Shown: positions 1-8,700, counted from the stretch's first letter. The stretch is DNA of 64,000 bases from Pseudomonadota bacterium (GCA_021851875.1 JAJZQI010000010.1:1-64000); one strand, 5' to 3'. Translations and numbers: made by a program. The notes: a model not told the origin generated them from the sequence alone.

Positions 1-3
1 CTC

Positions 4-119
4 CTCCCTACTCCCTACTCCCTACTCCCTACTCCCTACTCCCTACTCCCTACTCCCTACTCCCTACTCCCTACTCCCTACTCCCTACTCCCTACTCCCT
101 ACTCCCTACTCCCTACTCC
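4..119. repeat. Heptanucleotide tandem repeat (CTCCCTA)n
   Basis: About sixteen near-perfect copies of the 7-base unit CTCCCTA run from the window edge to base 119, five bases past the murI stop codon. On the minus strand, which is the murI transcript sense, the unit reads GTAGGGA, so it offers a regular series of GGG runs spaced by four bases, a pattern able to form G-quadruplexes. The array may continue beyond the window. Nothing in it looks coding. Confidence 0.95.
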
Positions 120-124
120 CCACC

Positions 125-931
125 TTACCACTTCACCACATGCACATTGGCCAATGACCGCCCCAGAAAGCGCTCCCCGATGGTCTGGAAGCGCAACGGC
201 ACATCGGTGACATAGAACTCGTAGCTGGGCATGCTGCGCTGGGCATTGGCCAGCTGCCGTTCCGCCAGCAGCGCGGCCGTCTGTTCCGCCATGGCTTCGG
301 CCGAATCGACCAGCTGCACATCCTCGCCGGATACTTCCTGCAGCAGCGGCTTCAGCAGCGGATAGTGAGTACACCCCAACACCATGGTGTCGATATCCTG
401 GGCCAGCACCGGGCGCAGGTATTCCTGCGCGGTCAGGCGTGTCACCTCGTGCTCCAGCCAGCCTTCCTCCACCAGCGGCACAAACAGCGGACAGGCCTGC
501 GAGTAGATGCGCATGTCCGCGTCGTATTCGTGAATGGCGCGGGCGTAGGCGTTGCTGTTGATGGTGGTGGGCGTACCGATCACGCCGATGCGGCGGCTCT
601 GGCTGGCCGCCACGGCGCCCACCGCACCCGCATCAATCACGTCCAGCACCGGCACGGCCGACAGGTCCTTGACCATCTGTGCAGCCACGGCGGCCATGGT
701 GTTGCAGGCGATGATCAGCAGCTTGACGTCTTTTTGCAGCAGAAACTGGGCGATCTGCGTAGTGTAGTGGGCAATGGTCTCGACCGATTTGACGCCGTAC
801 GGCACACGGGCCGTATCGCCAAAATAGATGATGTTTTCGAACGGTAGACGTTCCATCAGGGCGCGCACCACAGTCAGACCGCCGACGCCGGAATCGAATA
901 CCCCGATGGGGCTTTTCGGATCAATATTCAT
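125..931 (-). CDS. murI: Glutamate racemase
   Basis: Interconverts L- and D-glutamate to supply D-Glu for peptidoglycan; cytoplasmic and cofactor-independent. The 268-residue protein has the family N-terminus ([12 protein letters not shown] near residue 10), the first catalytic cysteine in the IIACNTMAA segment near residue 75 and the second in the LGCTHYPLL segment near residue 186. Length is normal for the family. It lies just downstream of queG on the same strand, ten bases away. The stop codon abuts a G-rich heptamer repeat. Identification is secure from the two cysteine motifs. Confidence 0.97.
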   Translation of the reverse strand: MNIDPKSPIGVFDSGVGGLTVVRALMERLPFENIIYFGDTARVPYGVKSVETIAHYTTQIAQFLLQKDVKLLIIACNTMAAVAAQMVKDLSAVPVLDVIDAGAVGAVAASQSRRIGVIGTPTTINSNAYARAIHEYDADMRIYSQACPLFVPLVEEGWLEHEVTRLTAQEYLRPVLAQDIDTMVLGCTHYPLLKPLLQEVSGEDVQLVDSAEAMAEQTAALLAERQLANAQRSMPSYEFYVTDVPLRFQTIGERFLGRSLANVHVVKW

Positions 932-940
932 GGCTAGCGA

Positions 941-2029
941 TTATAGGCCATGCCGGGCAAGTGCCCAAGCAACATGCTCACGCACCAGGTCTGAGGGGTG
1001 ATCAGCTCGTGCACGCAACGCACTGACTAGGGCAGGACTGGAGGGAGCATTACCCATTGCCACCGCAATATTGCGCAGCCAGCTGATATAACCGATGCGG
1101 CGGATGGCGCTGCCTTCCAGCCGCCGCATGAACTCGGCCTCGCTCCAGCTGAACAGCTCCACCAGCGAGGCGCTTTCCAGCCCCTGGCGAGGCAGGAAAT
1201 CCGGCTCCTGCGTCAAGCGGGCAAAACGGTTCCACGGGCAGGCCAACTGACAGTCATCGCAACCGTAAATCCGGTTACCCAGCAGCGGGCGCAACTCCAC
1301 GGGAATACTACCGTGCTGCTCGATTGTCAGATAGGAAATGCAGCGCCGCGCGTCCAGTTGATACGGCGCCACAATGGCAGAGGTGGGGCAGGCCATGATG
1401 CAGGCTGTGCAATCACCGCAGTGGGCGCTCACCTGCTCATCGACCGGCAAGGGCAAATTGGTGTAAATCTCGCCCAGAAAATACAGCGAACCGGCTTCGC
1501 GCGTCAGCAGCAGCGTGTGTTTGCCGCGCCAGCCCAGCCCGGCCTTTTCCGCCAGCGCCACCTCCATCACCGGCGCACTGTCAACGAAGACCCGGTAGCC
1601 GAACTCACCCATCTCCGCCTGCATGCGTTCTGCCAGCTGCTGCAGCTTGCGCCGCAACACCTTGTGATAGTCGCGCCCTAAAGCGTAGCGCGACACGTAG
1701 GCCTGCTCGCCCTGCTGCAACAGTGTCTGGGCCTCGCCCCAGTCTTGCGGCCAGTAATCAAGGCGAGCGCTCACTATCCTCACAGTTCCCGCAATCAGCT
1801 CGCCAGGTCGGCTGCGTTTGCTGCCATGCCTGGCCATGTACTCCATCTCGCCGTGTAGGCCCTGTTGCAGCCAGTTGAGCAGCCCCGGTTCGGCCGCCGA
1901 CAGATCGGCATCGCAAATAGCCACCCGCGACAGGCCGAGCTCGTGCCCCCACTGTTTGATTCGGACGGCAAGACCGGTACAATCGGCCCCATCCCATGCT
2001 GAAAATCCCTGATCGTGCATAACAGCCAT
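941..2029 (-). CDS. queG: Epoxyqueuosine reductase
   Basis: Last step of queuosine synthesis: cobalamin-dependent reduction of epoxyqueuosine in tRNA. The protein carries two ferredoxin-type [4Fe-4S] binding clusters, with CGDCTACIMACP near residues 205-216 and CDDCQLACPW near 257-266, and a C-terminal HEAT-like tail (SDLVREHVAWAL). Three in-frame starts are possible (GTG 2047, ATG 2029, ATG 2020). None has a good ribosome site, and ATG 2029 was chosen. Depending on the start, its 5' end overlaps the 5' end of divergent tsaE, so the two promoters must lie inside each other's coding sequence. murI follows on the same strand. Confidence 0.95.
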   Translation of the reverse strand: MAVMHDQGFSAWDGADCTGLAVRIKQWGHELGLSRVAICDADLSAAEPGLLNWLQQGLHGEMEYMARHGSKRSRPGELIAGTVRIVSARLDYWPQDWGEAQTLLQQGEQAYVSRYALGRDYHKVLRRKLQQLAERMQAEMGEFGYRVFVDSAPVMEVALAEKAGLGWRGKHTLLLTREAGSLYFLGEIYTNLPLPVDEQVSAHCGDCTACIMACPTSAIVAPYQLDARRCISYLTIEQHGSIPVELRPLLGNRIYGCDDCQLACPWNRFARLTQEPDFLPRQGLESASLVELFSWSEAEFMRRLEGSAIRRIGYISWLRNIAVAMGNAPSSPALVSALRARADHPSDLVREHVAWALARHGL

Positions 2030-2530
2030 ATTACCGCGCCGGATCACTCCTGGTCACGCACGCTTGCTGACGAACCGTCCACCACTTTGCTGGCGCAGGC
2101 CCTGGCACCGTGCATCCGTCCCGGCCTGGTCGTCTACCTGTCAGGCGACCTGGGCGCCGGCAAAACCACCTTTGCCCGCGCCCTGCTGCATGCCATGGGC
2201 CATGCCGGGCGGGTAAAGAGCCCCACCTATAATCTGGTTGAAATTTATGTGATTTCTAGCTTATACTTATATCACTTTGATTTATATCGGTTCAAAGATC
2301 CGATAGAATGGGAGGAAGCGGGGTTCCGCGAGTACTTCAACCCGCAATCCGTCTGCCTGGTGGAATGGCCGGAAAAAGCCCAGGGCATTTTGCCTGCCGC
2401 CGACCTGCAGATTACGCTGTCCATTCAAGAAACTGGCCGCCTGGCCGCGATACAAGCAAACACGGAGCATGGCGCAACATGTCTGGAGTGTTGGCAAACA
2501 AAATGGGAGACCTTGTCCGCACCGGCCTGA
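2015..2530 (+). CDS. tsaE: tRNA threonylcarbamoyladenosine biosynthesis ATPase TsaE
   Basis: ATPase of the TsaB-TsaD-TsaE complex that makes t6A37 in ANN-decoding tRNAs. The P-loop LSGDLGAGKTTF sits near residues 43-54 and is followed by the family motif VKSPTYNLVE near 67-76; DLYRF and EWPEKA segments also match. GTG at 2015 is the likely start. It is divergent from and overlaps queG, and its 3' end overlaps amiC by about 30-50 bases, the usual tsaE-amiC arrangement of proteobacteria. The 171-residue length is slightly above average because of the C-terminal tail. Confidence 0.95.
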   Translation: MHNSHITAPDHSWSRTLADEPSTTLLAQALAPCIRPGLVVYLSGDLGAGKTTFARALLHAMGHAGRVKSPTYNLVEIYVISSLYLYHFDLYRFKDPIEWEEAGFREYFNPQSVCLVEWPEKAQGILPAADLQITLSIQETGRLAAIQANTEHGATCLECWQTKWETLSAPA

Positions 2531-3828
2531 TGGTGTGTGCGCTCTGTCTGCTCGTCCCTGCCCAATACGCTCTGGCCGCCACCGTCGTTTCATCCGCCCG
2601 CATCTGGCCGGCGCAGGAATACACCCGCCTGACGCTGGAAGCCAACGCCCCGGTTCCGTTCAAGTACTTTCAGGTACCCAACCCCAACCGGCTGGTCATC
2701 GACATGGAAAACGTCGAACTCGGCAAGGCGCTGGAAGACCTGGCCCCCAAGGTCGCCGCCGACGACCCGTACATTGAGAAAGTGCGTGTCGGCCGCTTCA
2801 AGCCGAACGTGATCCGCATGGTGCTGGACCTCAAAACCGAGATCAAGGTGAATGTCTTTACCCTCGACCCGGTGGGCGAGTACAAGAACCGTCTGGTGGT
2901 CGACGTTTATCCGGCGCAGCCGAAAGACCCTTTGCTGGCACTGCTTAACAGTCCTTCCCCGCAGCAGGCCGCTGCCGGCGACACGGCCGACTCAACCCCG
3001 GCCAGTAAGGCCGACAGTCCCCCCGATAAAAAAGACAACAAACTCGCCGCCAACAAGGATGACGCCGCCAGCGCCTCGAACGACAGCCTGAAGCGCAACA
3101 AGAAAGGCTATGCGCGCCTGCTGACCGTCGCTGTCGATGCCGGCCACGGCGGCGAGGACCCGGGCGCCCACGGGCTCAACGGCACCAATGAAAAGGACGT
3201 CACTTTGGCCATCGCCCGCCGCCTGAAAGCGAAGATCGATGCCCAGGAAGGCATGCGCGCCTACCTGACGCGCGACGGCGATTATTTCGTGCCGCTGGGA
3301 ACGCGCGTGGTCAAGGCACGTAACGTAAAGGCCGACCTGTTCGTCTCCATCCATGCCGACGCCTCGCCCAGCCGCGATGCGCGCGGCTCCTCCGTTTTTG
3401 CCCTGTCGGAACACGGCGCCACCAGTGCGGCCGCCCGCTGGCTGGCGAAGAAGGAAAACGATGCCGACCTGATCGGCGGTGTGAACATCGGCGTGAAGGA
3501 CCGCTATCTGGCCCAGACGCTGCTGGATCTGTCGCAAACCGCCACCATCAACGACAGCCTGAAACTGGGCAAATCGGTACTGGGTGAAATCGGCAGCATC
3601 AACCGCCTGCATCAGGGAAAAGTTGAACAGGCCGGCTTTGCCGTGCTGAAGGCGCCCGACATCCCCTCCATCCTGGTGGAAACCGCCTTCATCAGCAATC
3701 CGGACGAAGAAGCCAAGCTCAAGGATGACGACTATCAGGACCGTCTGGCCGACGCCATCCTGGCCGGCATCAAACGCTACTTTGCGCAGAACCCGCCGGT
3801 TGTGCGCGACAAGCTGGCGCAGAATTGA
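2479..3828 (+). CDS. amiC: N-acetylmuramoyl-L-alanine amidase, AmiC type
   Basis: Zinc amidase that cleaves septal peptidoglycan during daughter-cell separation in the periplasm. A basic N-terminus and hydrophobic stretch ending QYALA form a signal peptide. An AMIN domain follows (roughly residues 35-150, the septum-targeting module), then a low-complexity Asp/Lys/Ala linker and an Amidase_3 domain beginning VAVDAGHGGEDPGA, with the second zinc histidine in SIHAD and the catalytic glutamate in ILVETAFISN. The frame is open upstream, but a start at ATG 2479 or ATG 2503 gives a proper signal peptide; 2479 has GGAG 11 bases upstream. Translationally coupled to tsaE. Confidence 0.93.
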   Translation: MSGVLANKMGDLVRTGLMVCALCLLVPAQYALAATVVSSARIWPAQEYTRLTLEANAPVPFKYFQVPNPNRLVIDMENVELGKALEDLAPKVAADDPYIEKVRVGRFKPNVIRMVLDLKTEIKVNVFTLDPVGEYKNRLVVDVYPAQPKDPLLALLNSPSPQQAAAGDTADSTPASKADSPPDKKDNKLAANKDDAASASNDSLKRNKKGYARLLTVAVDAGHGGEDPGAHGLNGTNEKDVTLAIARRLKAKIDAQEGMRAYLTRDGDYFVPLGTRVVKARNVKADLFVSIHADASPSRDARGSSVFALSEHGATSAAARWLAKKENDADLIGGVNIGVKDRYLAQTLLDLSQTATINDSLKLGKSVLGEIGSINRLHQGKVEQAGFAVLKAPDIPSILVETAFISNPDEEAKLKDDDYQDRLADAILAGIKRYFAQNPPVVRDKLAQN

Positions 3829-3831
3829 TCA

Positions 3832-4248
3832 CTATCCCAAACTTTGCCACGCTCCCCAAGCTACACCAACCCCCAGTACACAACCGGCCAAAATTTCCAC
3901 TGGCGCATGCCCCATCCGCTCACGCAACATAGGAACATCATCCCTAGCCAGTTGATTGATTGCGGCTGCATGCCGTCCAACTTGACGTCTCAGACTTGAG
4001 GCATCGAGCAAAACGATAAATGCTAAGGTAAGAGCCACCCCGAAAGCAGGACTATCAATCCCTTCTTTAAAAGCAACAAGAGCCGCCATGCTGCTCACAA
4101 TCGCACTATGATTACTGGGAAACCCACCGTAACCAATAAGGCTGAATGCCAGCTTCCCGCTTCGAAAACTATTAAAGGCAAACTTCGCGCCACCCGCCAC
4201 AAGCCAAGTCAAGAAAGGCGTCAGAAGATAAGACAAATGCATAGTCAT
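3832..4248 (-). CDS. DUF212 / divergent PAP2-type membrane phosphatase
   Basis: Small membrane protein (138 residues) of the DUF212 family, related to acid phosphatases of the PAP2/vanadium haloperoxidase fold. Visible motifs are GGFPSNHSAIV near residues 41-51, DASSLRRQVGRHA near 82-94 and GHAPVE near 113-118. It overlaps the UbiA-like gene by 4 bases and is downstream of it in the same operon. In mycobacteria the gene next to the DPPR synthase encodes a PAP2 phosphatase that removes the 5-phosphate from decaprenylphosphoryl-5-phosphoribose. By position I infer the same role here. That function is inference, not shown by sequence alone. Confidence 0.75.
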   Translation of the reverse strand: MTMHLSYLLTPFLTWLVAGGAKFAFNSFRSGKLAFSLIGYGGFPSNHSAIVSSMAALVAFKEGIDSPAFGVALTLAFIVLLDASSLRRQVGRHAAAINQLARDDVPMLRERMGHAPVEILAGCVLGVGVAWGAWQSLG

Positions 4249-5144
4249 CCCTTACCTGGCCAAAGCACCCAACCACACACAGCAATCCATGCCACGACTG
4301 TGGCCAACAGCTGCCAGTCAGCCAGCAAAGCATCCGTCGGTGATTCACCCACTTCCTGCTCTTCAACCACATACCAGTAACGGAACAATCCGAACAGAAC
4401 CAGAGGAACCGTCACCACCAGTTGAGGCCTGGCTGACATCACAAACATGCTGTAAAACACTAAAGCACCTGTCGCCGACATTTCCGCATATCTGTCAACA
4501 AGCCTGATGGAATAGCGTTCCAACACCATCCGTCCCTGCTTGTTAGTTTGTTGCAATTCCTGACGTCGTTTCACTGCCGCAAGGTACAACGCCAAGCAAA
4601 GGGTTGTTATAAACATCCAATCCGAAACAGGCACAGACAAGGCCACAGCCCCCGCATATACGCGAAGAACAAAACCGATCGCGATAATAAAAATGTCGAC
4701 TACCGGCTGGTGCTTCAACACCACAGTGTATGCTAGATTCAGCAAAAGATAGCTCGCCAACACAGCCAGCAGTTTAGGCATGCTGAGCCCGCCGAACACA
4801 ATAATCCCATATAAAATAGCCAGCAGAAACAAAGCTTGTCTCGGCGTTACAATGCCAGCAGCAAGCGGACGTTGCCTGGACTTTTTCGGATGCAAGCGGT
4901 CGCGCTCGATATCCTTCAGATCATTAACAATATAGGCAGCGGAAGACGCCAAACAGAAAAGCACGAAAGCAAGCATTGCCCTGGTCACTGCTTCGCCGTC
5001 GAGAAACTCCCCGGCAAAGACTAGTGGCGCAAAGACAAAGCCATTCTTGATCCATTGTTTTGGTCTTAGCAGGGCAAGCAACCCACGCAAACGAGCTAGA
5101 GGTGCACGAACGACTGCGGTATCATCCATCCGTATCAGGTTCAC
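4245..5144 (-). CDS. UbiA-family polyprenyl-phosphate phosphoribosyltransferase (DPPR synthase-like)
   Basis: Predicted to transfer 5-phosphoribose from PRPP to a polyprenyl phosphate, the first committed step to polyprenyl-phosphoryl-arabinose. The 299-residue protein starts like the family (RPKQWIKNGFVFAPL near residues 27-41) and has the NDLKDIERD aspartate motif at residues 74-82, followed by HPKKSRQRPLAAG, the pattern of mycobacterial DPPR synthase rather than of ubiquinone or haem UbiA enzymes. About eight membrane segments are visible. GTG 5144 and ATG 5129 are both possible starts. It lies only 21 bases from divergent gtrA and is coupled to the DUF212 phosphatase gene. Confidence 0.87.
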   Translation of the reverse strand: MNLIRMDDTAVVRAPLARLRGLLALLRPKQWIKNGFVFAPLVFAGEFLDGEAVTRAMLAFVLFCLASSAAYIVNDLKDIERDRLHPKKSRQRPLAAGIVTPRQALFLLAILYGIIVFGGLSMPKLLAVLASYLLLNLAYTVVLKHQPVVDIFIIAIGFVLRVYAGAVALSVPVSDWMFITTLCLALYLAAVKRRQELQQTNKQGRMVLERYSIRLVDRYAEMSATGALVFYSMFVMSARPQLVVTVPLVLFGLFRYWYVVEEQEVGESPTDALLADWQLLATVVAWIAVCGWVLWPGKG

Positions 5145-5165
5145 AATAATTAGAAAATATCCAGG

Positions 5166-5567
5166 ATGAGGCTAGCACTAATTTATACAATTCTCGCATT
5201 AATTGCGACTGCCGCAAACATAGGCATGCAAGATGTAGTGGTTCGCACATATCAGGGCGCATATCCCGTTGCAGTTTCGGTCTTTGCGGGAACAGGCATC
5301 GGCTTGCTGGTCAAATATATGCTCGACAAGCGCTATATTTTTTCATTTCGCGCACGCAACCTGGCACATGATGGAAGAACCTTTGTTTTATATGCCTTGA
5401 TGGGAGTGATTACGACCGTCATCTTCTGGGGGTTCGAATTCGGTTTTCAGTATCTGTTCGCCAGTAAGCACATGCGCTATACGGGCGGCATCATCGGCCT
5501 CGCGATTGGTTACTGGGCAAAATATTATCTGGATAAGCGATTCATCTTTCGCCTGGGGCATGTATGA
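5166..5567 (+). CDS. GtrA family membrane protein (putative polyprenyl-P-sugar flippase)
   Basis: Four-helix membrane protein of 133 residues with the duplicated GtrA pattern: LLVKYMLDKRYIF near residues 48-60 and its repeat AKYYLDKRFIF near 118-128. GtrA proteins are associated with flipping polyprenyl-phosphate sugars. The mycobacterial homologue Rv3789 lies in the arabinan precursor cluster. It overlaps the DprE1-like gene by 4 bases (ATGA), which argues for a shared transcript and a role with the arabinose donor. The ATG at 5166 lacks a well-spaced ribosome site. Confidence 0.88.
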   Translation: MRLALIYTILALIATAANIGMQDVVVRTYQGAYPVAVSVFAGTGIGLLVKYMLDKRYIFSFRARNLAHDGRTFVLYALMGVITTVIFWGFEFGFQYLFASKHMRYTGGIIGLAIGYWAKYYLDKRFIFRLGHV

Positions 5568-6862
5568 TATCCGTTGAATCCTGGGGCCGCATTGGGATAT
5601 ACCCGCACAATATAATGCATCTGACCGCACCAGATCAGGCCTTATCCATAGTCAAGAACAATCATCCAGGGATTGCGTATGGCATGGGAAAGAGCTATGG
5701 GGATGCCTGCCTTAACCCCGGCCAACTGCTGTGGAACACACGTGGACTTGACCACTTTATTCACTTTGATGCCGATAATGGGCGATTGACATGTGAAGCT
5801 GGCGTATTGTTACGCGATATCCAGCAGCTATTTCTACCACGCGGCTGGTGTTTACCTGTGACGCCAGGCACACAATTGATCACTGTCGGCGGAGCCATAG
5901 CAAATGACGTACATGGTAAAAACCACCATGGTTTCGGCTCGTTTTGTGATCAGGTGCTACGCATTCAGTTAGCCCGTACAGATGGCTCGATCATCGAGTG
6001 TTCGCGACATTCATCACCCGACATGTTTGCCGCCACCGCTGGTGGTGTTGGATTAACCGGCGTCATCATTACGGCCGAACTCCAACTTCGACACTCACCC
6101 AATCTATGGTTGGAAACCGAAACAATCCCGTATTATGGGTTGGAAGAATTTTTTTATTTATCCGACAGCTCCGAAACTGAGTGGGAACACACGGTTTCAT
6201 GGATCGACTGCCTGAGCGGAACAGCAGCGAAAGGCCTTTTCATGCGTGGTCGACCTGCCAGAGACTACGACAAAGCCACGCAGCCCAGACGCAGCCGGAA
6301 TATTCCGATCACACCACCGCTTTCACTGGTCAACCGCCTCAGCCTGAAACCTTTCAATCTTACATACTACCAATTGCAGAAATTGCGACCAGTACAGCGC
6401 CATGAATATTATGAAGACTTTCTCTACCCATTGGATCATCTGACCAACTGGAATCGCCTATACGGCCCCAAGGGATTCTATCAATACCAGAGCGTTGTCC
6501 CGCGCGATAGCGGCATGGCCACCACGCAAGCCATGCTCGATGCCATTGCCAGCTCTGGTGAGGGTTCGTTCCTTGCCGTTCTAAAAACCTTTGGACAACG
6601 CCAATCCATTGGTATGCTCGGCTTTCCTAGACCCGGCGTTACTTTGGCGCTTGACTTCCCCAACAACGGAGATGCAACGAAAAAATTGTTTGAACGTCTT
6701 GACTCCATCGTACGGGATGCAGGTGGACGCATTTATCTCGCCAAGGATGCCCGTATGTCGCGTGAAATGTTCGAAGCCGGTTATCCTCTGCTAAACGAAT
6801 TCACTCGCTACCGTGACCCCGGCATCAGTTCTGCCTTGTCACGCCGACTCATGGGAAGCTGA
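5564..6862 (+). CDS. dprE1: DprE1-like FAD-dependent oxidase (polyprenylphosphoryl-ribose 2'-oxidase)
   Basis: Oxidises the 2'-OH of polyprenylphosphoryl-D-ribose to the keto intermediate, the first half of the epimerisation to arabinose. The 432-residue protein is a VAO-type flavoprotein: GMGKSYGDA near residues 40-48, PGTQLITVGGAIANDVHGKNHH at 101-122 (equivalent to the conserved His-Gly-Lys-Asn-His-His of mycobacterial DprE1), GGVGLTG near 160 and the C-terminal YLAKDARM segment that aligns with YTAKDSR of the mycobacterial enzyme. It overlaps gtrA and is followed 11 bases later by the DprE2-like reductase, the same pairing as in mycobacteria. Confidence 0.92.
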   Translation: MISVESWGRIGIYPHNIMHLTAPDQALSIVKNNHPGIAYGMGKSYGDACLNPGQLLWNTRGLDHFIHFDADNGRLTCEAGVLLRDIQQLFLPRGWCLPVTPGTQLITVGGAIANDVHGKNHHGFGSFCDQVLRIQLARTDGSIIECSRHSSPDMFAATAGGVGLTGVIITAELQLRHSPNLWLETETIPYYGLEEFFYLSDSSETEWEHTVSWIDCLSGTAAKGLFMRGRPARDYDKATQPRRSRNIPITPPLSLVNRLSLKPFNLTYYQLQKLRPVQRHEYYEDFLYPLDHLTNWNRLYGPKGFYQYQSVVPRDSGMATTQAMLDAIASSGEGSFLAVLKTFGQRQSIGMLGFPRPGVTLALDFPNNGDATKKLFERLDSIVRDAGGRIYLAKDARMSREMFEAGYPLLNEFTRYRDPGISSALSRRLMGS

Positions 6863-6873
6863 AGGTAAAAATC

Positions 6874-7617
6874 ATGCGCAACATTGTCATTATCGGAGCC
6901 ACCTCATCCATCGCCGAGCACTGCGCTCGCCTCTGGACAAAACAAGGCGATGTCACACTTACTCTCGTCGGACGCGATGCACAACGGACCGAAAGAGTCG
7001 CCGCCGACCTATTAATTCGCAGCAACTATGCGGAAATTCGCGTAGTCATCACCGATTTCCTTTCGCCTTCTTCTATCAAGGCAACCGCTGACCAGATTGC
7101 ACAAAAGGGAGTAATCGACATTATTCTGATTGCTCACGGCTCCCTTCCTGACCAACATGATTGCGAACAAGACCTGAATAAAGCCCATTCAGCGTTGGAA
7201 GTTAACGCCATTTCACCCGTACTGTTTGCCGAAGCATTCGCCGACCATCTTGCCAAAGCAAACCATGGCACACTGGCCATGATTGGATCAGTTGCAGGTG
7301 ATCGGGGCCGCAAGTCCAACTATATTTATGGTGCCGCCAAGGGTCTGGTCACCCGTTATGCTCAAGGCTTACAACACCGTTTCCATAACAGTGGTGTTCG
7401 CATCATTCTAATCAAGCCCGGTCCAACTGACACTCCCATGACATCGCAAATAAAGGCAGCTGGTGCACGATTAGCCCCCGTCGATCAAGTAGCTAGCGAC
7501 ATTGTCAAAGGCATCGAAAGTGGTAAACCAGTTATCTACACTCCAGCTATCTGGCAGTTGATCATGTCGATCATCCGACATTTACCAGCAACGATATTCA
7601 ACCGGCTCAATATATGA
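6874..7617 (+). CDS. dprE2: DprE2-like short-chain reductase
   Basis: Predicted NAD(P)H-dependent reduction of the 2'-keto intermediate to polyprenylphosphoryl-D-arabinofuranose. Classical SDR of 247 residues with the nucleotide motif IIGATSSIAEHCAR at residues 6-19, catalytic Ser139 (MIGSVAGDRG) and Tyr152-xxx-Lys156 (YGAAK). The GATSSIA form of the Rossmann motif and the C-terminal membrane-seeking tail (IYTPAIWQLIMSIIRHLP) match DprE2 and not fatty-acid reductases. AGGT lies five to six bases before the start. It immediately follows dprE1. Confidence 0.9.
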   Translation: MRNIVIIGATSSIAEHCARLWTKQGDVTLTLVGRDAQRTERVAADLLIRSNYAEIRVVITDFLSPSSIKATADQIAQKGVIDIILIAHGSLPDQHDCEQDLNKAHSALEVNAISPVLFAEAFADHLAKANHGTLAMIGSVAGDRGRKSNYIYGAAKGLVTRYAQGLQHRFHNSGVRIILIKPGPTDTPMTSQIKAAGARLAPVDQVASDIVKGIESGKPVIYTPAIWQLIMSIIRHLPATIFNRLNI

Positions 7618-7698
7618 ATACAATCCAATTAAATGCCCTATACTAGCGGTAACAAAAAATATTAGAGCACACAAGCAATTCACTGAGTTCAAACTAGA

Positions 7699-8700
7699 AT
7701 GCACAACACAAGTCCGCTCCCCCGCCACACCACTCTGGCCATCTTTGCACTGCTTGTCCTTGGCCTTTTTGCCGGCATGATACGCACTTATTTCGCAGCG
7801 GAATACCAGTATGCCACCCTTACCATGATGATGGATGGTACTGCTGTTATCCCATTGCAGTTTCGCGTTCTGGGTGCCTGGATCATTAAGGGAATATGGG
7901 AGACGACGGGAATGGATCTCAGCCAATTGGTTCGTTACTACGAATCGGTGGTCTTCATTCTCAGTACTTTGGCAATTTACCTTTACGGCAAAGCGACTGG
8001 ACTATCTAAACCGGCAGCACTGTTAACCGGATGTGCTTTATTGTTTCTTTACCCGTATTACTTTGTCTACCAGCCACTCGGTCATTTTTATTATCCGGGC
8101 GATACGCTTTCCATTTTGTTTACCGCCTTAGGACTGTGGCTGCTCGCAGAAAAACGCTTTAACTGGTTTGCCATATTGTTGACGATCGCGTTTTTCAATC
8201 GCGAAAGTATTGTACTGCTGATCCCACTGTTTTTATTCACATCTTATAAGCAAATACCGAACAACAAACTTGTTCTGTACCTAGTGCTGTATAGTGCGGT
8301 ATTTCTGATCGACAAGAGCATTCTCGCAGAGTTGTTCGGTAACAATCCCGGAGCCGGAACCGTTTCGCTGGATCACGACATTTTTCACCATGGCTGGCCA
8401 CGCTCGTTGGAAACCAGCCGAGTGTACAGCAATACCTTACTTTTCTTTTCCCTTGATGGCGCACTGTTTTTTCTAAGCTATGCTGGCTTTCTCTGGCTTC
8501 CTGTGCTGGTAGGCTATAGTCAAATTTCAAGTGTGTTTGTTAAAAGGAGCCTGTGGCTGATTCCGTTATCTCTCTTGCTTATGTTTCCGGTAGCCAACTT
8601 CAATGAGCCCCGCATCTATGCTGATCTGGCACCTATCATACTTATTGCAACCGCCCACGCCCTCAAACAACTACGGCAGGAATCAACTCATCCTTGCTGA
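7699..8700 (+). CDS. Uncharacterised polytopic membrane protein, GT-C-like
   Basis: A 333-residue protein with eight to ten hydrophobic segments and no family I can name with confidence. Visible are MMDGTAVIPLQFRVLGAW (residues 36-53) and FFNRESIVLL in the middle. Both resemble uncharacterised bacterial membrane proteins with Gln-x-Arg-x-Leu and Asn-Arg-Glu signatures that are thought to be GT-C-type sugar transferases. It comes 81 bases after dprE2 on the same strand, so a polyprenyl-P-arabinose-using transferase is a reasonable guess. This is inference from context. Its last 13 bases overlap the 3' end of the convergent ABC ATPase gene. Confidence 0.6.
   Translation: MHNTSPLPRHTTLAIFALLVLGLFAGMIRTYFAAEYQYATLTMMMDGTAVIPLQFRVLGAWIIKGIWETTGMDLSQLVRYYESVVFILSTLAIYLYGKATGLSKPAALLTGCALLFLYPYYFVYQPLGHFYYPGDTLSILFTALGLWLLAEKRFNWFAILLTIAFFNRESIVLLIPLFLFTSYKQIPNNKLVLYLVLYSAVFLIDKSILAELFGNNPGAGTVSLDHDIFHHGWPRSLETSRVYSNTLLFFSLDGALFFLSYAGFLWLPVLVGYSQISSVFVKRSLWLIPLSLLLMFPVANFNEPRIYADLAPIILIATAHALKQLRQESTHPC

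Noticed and set aside
1-120. Possible CRISPR array
   Set aside because: The repeats are contiguous heptamers without spacers and no cas gene is present.
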